Assembly (NCBI RefSeq): GCF_022138605.1
Contig: NZ_JACBFS010000001.1
Location: forward strand, 992,001-1,056,000
Direction of reading: 5' to 3'
DNA length: 64,000 nt
Source: Xanthobacter sp. NM-25
GTDB lineage: Bacteria; Pseudomonadota; Alphaproteobacteria; Rhizobiales; Xanthobacteraceae
Shown here: positions 61,301 to 64,000 of the stretch, one piece after another
Layout of the letters: each line of letters opens with the position of its first letter
How positions within the stretch are numbered: the stretch's first letter is position 1
Made by a program: the position numbers and the translations under genes
Notes under the pieces: generated by a model
Databases searched by the model: none
Told to the model about the DNA's origin: nothing
Seen by the model: only the letters and a program-made list of their open reading frames with translations

Positions 61301-62779
61301 TCAGGGGCCGATGAAGTGGTCGGACACCGATGCCGAGGCGCCCGTCGCCACATCCCGAATGCGGAAAGTGAGCGGAAGTGAGGCCGAAGGCGGCAGCTTG
61401 TCCTTGGTGGTCACCAGCACGCGGATTTCCCGCGTCTGGTCCGGGCCGATGACCAGCTTGCCGGCATCATCCCCCACCACGTCGAGCTTGGCTCCTGGCA
61501 CACCGTCGATGGACAGGGAGAAAGCCCGCTCCTGCAGCATCTTGTTGCTGAGCCGCAGGGTGTAGGCATTGCGCACGGAACCGTCGGACAAAGCCACGAA
61601 CAGCGGGTTGCGATCGTGGATGGCCGCCACCCCTTCGTTGGAACGCCCCACCAGGGCCGTCAGCATGAGGCCGCAGACAATGGCGATGAGCACCACATAG
61701 AGCACCGTGCGGGCGCGCACGATGCGCTGCACGAACGGCTTGCCGGCGATGCGGGCCTCCATGTTGGCCTCGCTCTCATAGGTGATCAGCTCGCGCGGGC
61801 GGCCGATCTTGTCCATCACCGTGTTGCAGGCATCGATGCACAGGCCGCACTGGATGCAGGAGAGCTGCGAGCCCTTGCGGATGTCGACGCCGGTGGGGCA
61901 CACGTGCACGCACTGGCCGCAATCGATGCAGTCGCCGGCCGCCTGGCCCGCCGCCCGCGCCGCCGCCGCCTTCTTCACCGAGGCCCGCGGCTCGCCGCGA
62001 TCGTAGCGATAGGTGACGTTCAGCGCGTATTCGTCGGTCAGCGCCGCCTGGATGCGCGGCCACGGGCACATGTAGGTGCACACCTGCTCGCGCATGTGGC
62101 CGGCCAGGGTATAGGTGGTGAAGGTGAGCACGGCGATGGCGATATAGGCCGCCATGGGAGCCTGGAAGGTCACCAGCTCCTTCACCAGGGTCGGCGCATC
62201 GGCGAAATAGAGCACCCAGGCGCCACCGGTCCACCAGGCGATCAAGAGCCAGATGCTGTGCTTCAGCGTCTTGCGCACCACCTTGTCGAGGCTCCACGGC
62301 GCCGCATCCAGGCGCATGCGCTCGCGCCGGTCGCCCTCGACCATGCGCTCCACCGCCATGAACAGGTCGGTCCACACCGTCTGCGGGCACATGTAGCCGC
62401 ACCACACACGGCCGGCCACCGCCGTCATCAGGAACAGCACCAGGGCCGCCAGGATCAGCAGGCCGGCGACGTAATAGAATTCCTGAGGCCAGATCTCGAG
62501 GAAGAAGAAATAAAAGCGCCGGGCCGGGAAATCGATCAGCACCGCCTGACTGGGGGCATCCGGACCGCGGTCCCAGCGCACGAACGGCAGCAGGTAGTAG
62601 ACGGCCAGAGCGACGATCAGCACCGCCCATTTGATGGTGCGGATGCGACCGTGCACCGACTGCGGATAGATCTGCTGACGGCTCTCGTAGAGCGGAATGT
62701 CGTCATCCGGGCCCACCACACGGGGGGCGTCGGCATCCTCATGAGGCTTGGCGTCGGTGTTCGTCGAAAGGGCAGTCAT
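61301..62779 (-). CDS. ccoG: Cytochrome cbb3 oxidase accessory protein CcoG (FixG/RdxA)
   Basis: 492 residues. A polyferredoxin with five membrane helices: two cytoplasmic 4Fe-4S motifs CIDCGQCVHVCPTG and CIQCGLCIDACNTV, plus the NapH-type segments WCGYMCPQTVW and CTYMCPWPRIQ. The C-terminal periplasmic Ig-like domain follows. CcoG reduces Cu(II) to Cu(I) for delivery to the cbb3 oxidase. ATG at 62779 (TALSTNTDAKPHEDAD) has a weak ribosome site; a TTG nine codons upstream is less likely. First gene of the assembly set, 1.1 kb downstream of the oxidase structural genes. Confidence 0.95.
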   Translation of the reverse strand: MTALSTNTDAKPHEDADAPRVVGPDDDIPLYESRQQIYPQSVHGRIRTIKWAVLIVALAVYYLLPFVRWDRGPDAPSQAVLIDFPARRFYFFFLEIWPQEFYYVAGLLILAALVLFLMTAVAGRVWCGYMCPQTVWTDLFMAVERMVEGDRRERMRLDAAPWSLDKVVRKTLKHSIWLLIAWWTGGAWVLYFADAPTLVKELVTFQAPMAAYIAIAVLTFTTYTLAGHMREQVCTYMCPWPRIQAALTDEYALNVTYRYDRGEPRASVKKAAAARAAGQAAGDCIDCGQCVHVCPTGVDIRKGSQLSCIQCGLCIDACNTVMDKIGRPRELITYESEANMEARIAGKPFVQRIVRARTVLYVVLIAIVCGLMLTALVGRSNEGVAAIHDRNPLFVALSDGSVRNAYTLRLSNKMLQERAFSLSIDGVPGAKLDVVGDDAGKLVIGPDQTREIRVLVTTKDKLPPSASLPLTFRIRDVATGASASVSDHFIGP

Positions 62780-63076
62780 GATCACATCGCCGAATGTTGG
62801 TCCCAAACCGCACGCCGGTTGGCGCGTTCATCGGATGGGCGGCTCCGCGCGGTGGAGCCTGTCAGCGCCGGACCTCTTGCCCGGCACGGTCTAAACGTCG
62901 TCGCCCGCCCCCGCTCCAGACGGAGGCGGACGGCCTCACCCACTCCCGGACCTCGGCCCGCAGCGGCCATCCGAACGGCCCCTCTGCGCGTGGCTCGGTC
63001 ACCGGCGCGGCACTGCAGAAGCTCTGCCAGCGGACCAACGTCCCGGATATCATCACCCCGGGTGGAAGGTCGGTAC

Positions 63077-63124
63077 GGACAGCCACCTTGCAGCCACCTC
63101 GGACAGCCACCTTGCAGCCACCTT
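63077..63124. repeat. 24-bp tandem duplication
   Basis: Two units (63077-63100 and 63101-63124) that differ only in the last base; each unit itself contains the half-repeat CAGCCACCTTG / CAGCCACCTC. Confidence 0.9.
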
Positions 63125-63472
63125 GGAGCTTCTCAATATTCATGCTCCAGAATGTAGATGGTCGTCAGGTGGTCTAAAGGCCACACTGACATTTCGCCGC
63201 GCGACGTTTCGCACCGCTCCGCCACCTCCGCGGGCCTGCGGGATCCCGCTCGGCGCGGGCCGTTATAACCCGCCGGCCACCCGCGCCCGGAAGCGACGCC
63301 GGGCCGCCGCACACCGGAGCGATACACCCCCACCACCGGAGCGTCCATGCCCGCCGCCGGGGCGGGGCCGCCGATTTTGCAACCATCCTGAGCGACGCCC
63401 CTTTGGCGACGCCCCTGGCCGCGCCGCCGCTGCCAAGCGGACCGAGCCGAGCTGCCACTGCCAAGCAGCTCC

Positions 63473-63574
63473 TGCCAAGCAGTTGCTGCCAACCGGTCTT
63501 TGCCAACCGGTCTTTGCCAAGCGGGCCTTCGCCAAGCGGTTCTGTCGCAAGCGGTTCTGTGGCAAGCCGTCGCG
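63473..63574. repeat. Degenerate 14-15-bp tandem array, seven units
   Basis: Units TGCCAAGCAGTTGC, TGCCAACCGGTCTT (twice, exact), TGCCAAGCGGGCCTT, CGCCAAGCGGTTCTG, TCGCAAGCGGTTCTG and TGGCAAGCCGTCGCG run head to tail. Related but more irregular copies extend back to 63430. Unit length shifts from 14 to 15 within the array. Confidence 0.85.
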
Positions 63575-63805
63575 TCCCGAGGCGCTTGCTGCGTCCGTTA
63601 TTGCGCCCGTTCACCCGCCCCGGACTGCGCCCGTCCTGGCGGCACGCCGCCGGCCCGTGGTGCCGAGCCCGCCGCACCCGGCCGCCCCCTGCGCGCACCG
63701 CCGATCGGTGCCGGCGGGTTCCCACCGGTGCGGGGCCCACCGGGACATCGCCATCACCGCGGGACCAACTCGCCCGCCGCACCGACGCGCGTCGACCGCA
63801 ACGGC

Positions 63806-63839
63806 AACAAAAAACCCCGGAGCGCACGGCGCTCCGGGG
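63806..63839 (-). terminator. Terminator of the cbb3 oxidase structural operon
   Basis: On the minus strand: 11-bp stem CCCCGGAGCGC / GCGCTCCGGGG (63829-63839 read with 63815-63825), loop of three, then TTTTTTGTT. It lies 48 bases after the ccoP stop. Confidence 0.93.
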
Positions 63840-63887
63840 TCGGTTCTGAACGTTGCGGACGTGGGCCGCAGACGCAACTCCCGAGGG

Positions 63888-64000
63888 TCAGCGACCGCCA
63901 CCCAGCGAGTGCACATAGACCGTCAGCACCTTGATGGTGGTGGGGTCCAGACGGGTGTGCCACGCCGGCATCACGTTGCCGCGGCCATTGGTGACGCCGT
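63888..64000 (-). CDS. ccoP: Cbb3 oxidase subunit CcoP, C-terminal end only
   Basis: The last 36 codons of a gene that runs off the window. The residues MPAWHTRLDPTTIKVLTVYV followed by HSLGGGR match the C-terminal end of the second cytochrome c domain of CcoP/FixP, in which the Met is the axial heme ligand. A strong terminator follows. It shows that the structural genes ccoNOQP lie just outside the window and are transcribed toward ccoG. Confidence 0.9.
   Translation of the reverse strand, partial: GVTNGRGNVMPAWHTRLDPTTIKVLTVYVHSLGGGR

Larger units (their letters stand above)
62780..63805. other. Repeat-rich non-coding region between ccoP and ccoG
   Basis: About 1 kb with no recognisable gene. 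It contains a 24-bp duplication (63077-63124), a degenerate 14-15-bp tandem array (63473-63574) and an AT-richer island (63125-63180) that could hold the ccoG promoter. Open frames on the minus strand through the arrays encode repeated pentapeptide-like strings but have atypical composition and no ribosome site. Confidence 0.65.

Noticed and set aside
63123..63136. FNR/FixK-like box TTGGAGCTTCTCAA upstream of ccoG
   Set aside because: Only the TTG-N8-CAA frame fits; inner positions deviate from TTGAT-N4-ATCAA and it lies 340 bases from the ccoG start.
63473..63574. Possible CRISPR-like array
   Set aside because: Units are directly adjacent and degenerate, without spacers or cas genes.
63174..63827. 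Minus-strand open frame with pentapeptide-like repeats (LATEP, LGEGP, LAKTG)
   Set aside because: The repeats stem from the DNA tandem array; flanking residues are Arg/Gly/Ala-rich noise and there is no ribosome site. Kept as a repeat, not as a gene.

Overview
The window is about 64 kb of GC-rich DNA from an alphaproteobacterium. The family Xanthobacteraceae (Xanthobacter, Ancylobacter or Azorhizobium type) fits best. Evidence: very strong GC bias at third codon positions, a SAM-II riboswitch before metZ (a class typical of alphaproteobacteria), an rpsF-rpsR-DUF2232-rplI cluster, the ccoGHIS genes, sfsA and map side by side, and a five-gene ATP-dependent ketone carboxylase cluster behind a sigma-54 activator, a setting known from Xanthobacter and Aromatoleum. 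I saw no rRNA, tRNA, CRISPR array, insertion sequence or prophage; most of the window is ordinary chromosomal backbone.

Region 1 (1-10054) is the most distinctive part. The 3' end of an AcxR/AcoR-like sigma-54 activator is followed by a possible small RNA ending in a strong terminator, then a near-perfect -24/-12 promoter. Next come five genes in the subunit layout of acetophenone carboxylase (two HyuA-like ATPase subunits, a small zinc-ribbon subunit, a HyuB-like subunit and an epsilon-like protein), then an outer-membrane protein of the phenol-degradation MetA type. Three strong stem-loops sit between genes of this operon. The real ketone substrate cannot be read from the sequence.

Region 2 (10055-26900) holds a membrane diguanylate cyclase, a lipid kinase, a thioesterase, sfsA, map, radC, a TorF-type porin with its own promoter and terminator, a secreted protein with two protease-inhibitor domains, a 2-hydroxyacid dehydrogenase, YqhA, an MscS-type channel, a metallo-hydrolase, a tiny DUF3096 protein, pyruvate phosphate dikinase and two small secreted or membrane proteins. 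Region 3 (27049-34009) is core translation and envelope: rplI, a DUF2232 gene, rpsR and rpsF, then holA, lptE and leuS, all on the minus strand.

Region 4 (34197-56752) has a sodium/proton antiporter, cyclopropane fatty acid synthase, a DedA-like protein, an Ala/Pro-rich secreted protein, glutamate synthase (gltB, gltD), sodC, zapE, a glutathione transferase, an FUSC exporter, dcd, a SAM-II riboswitch with metZ, apaG, a TrkH potassium transporter and an SDR. Region 5 (56866-64000) is an MFS transporter and the cbb3 oxidase assembly set ccoS-ccoI-fixH-ccoG, then a 1.1 kb non-coding stretch with two families of tandem repeats, the terminator of the structural oxidase operon and the 3' end of ccoP at the window edge.
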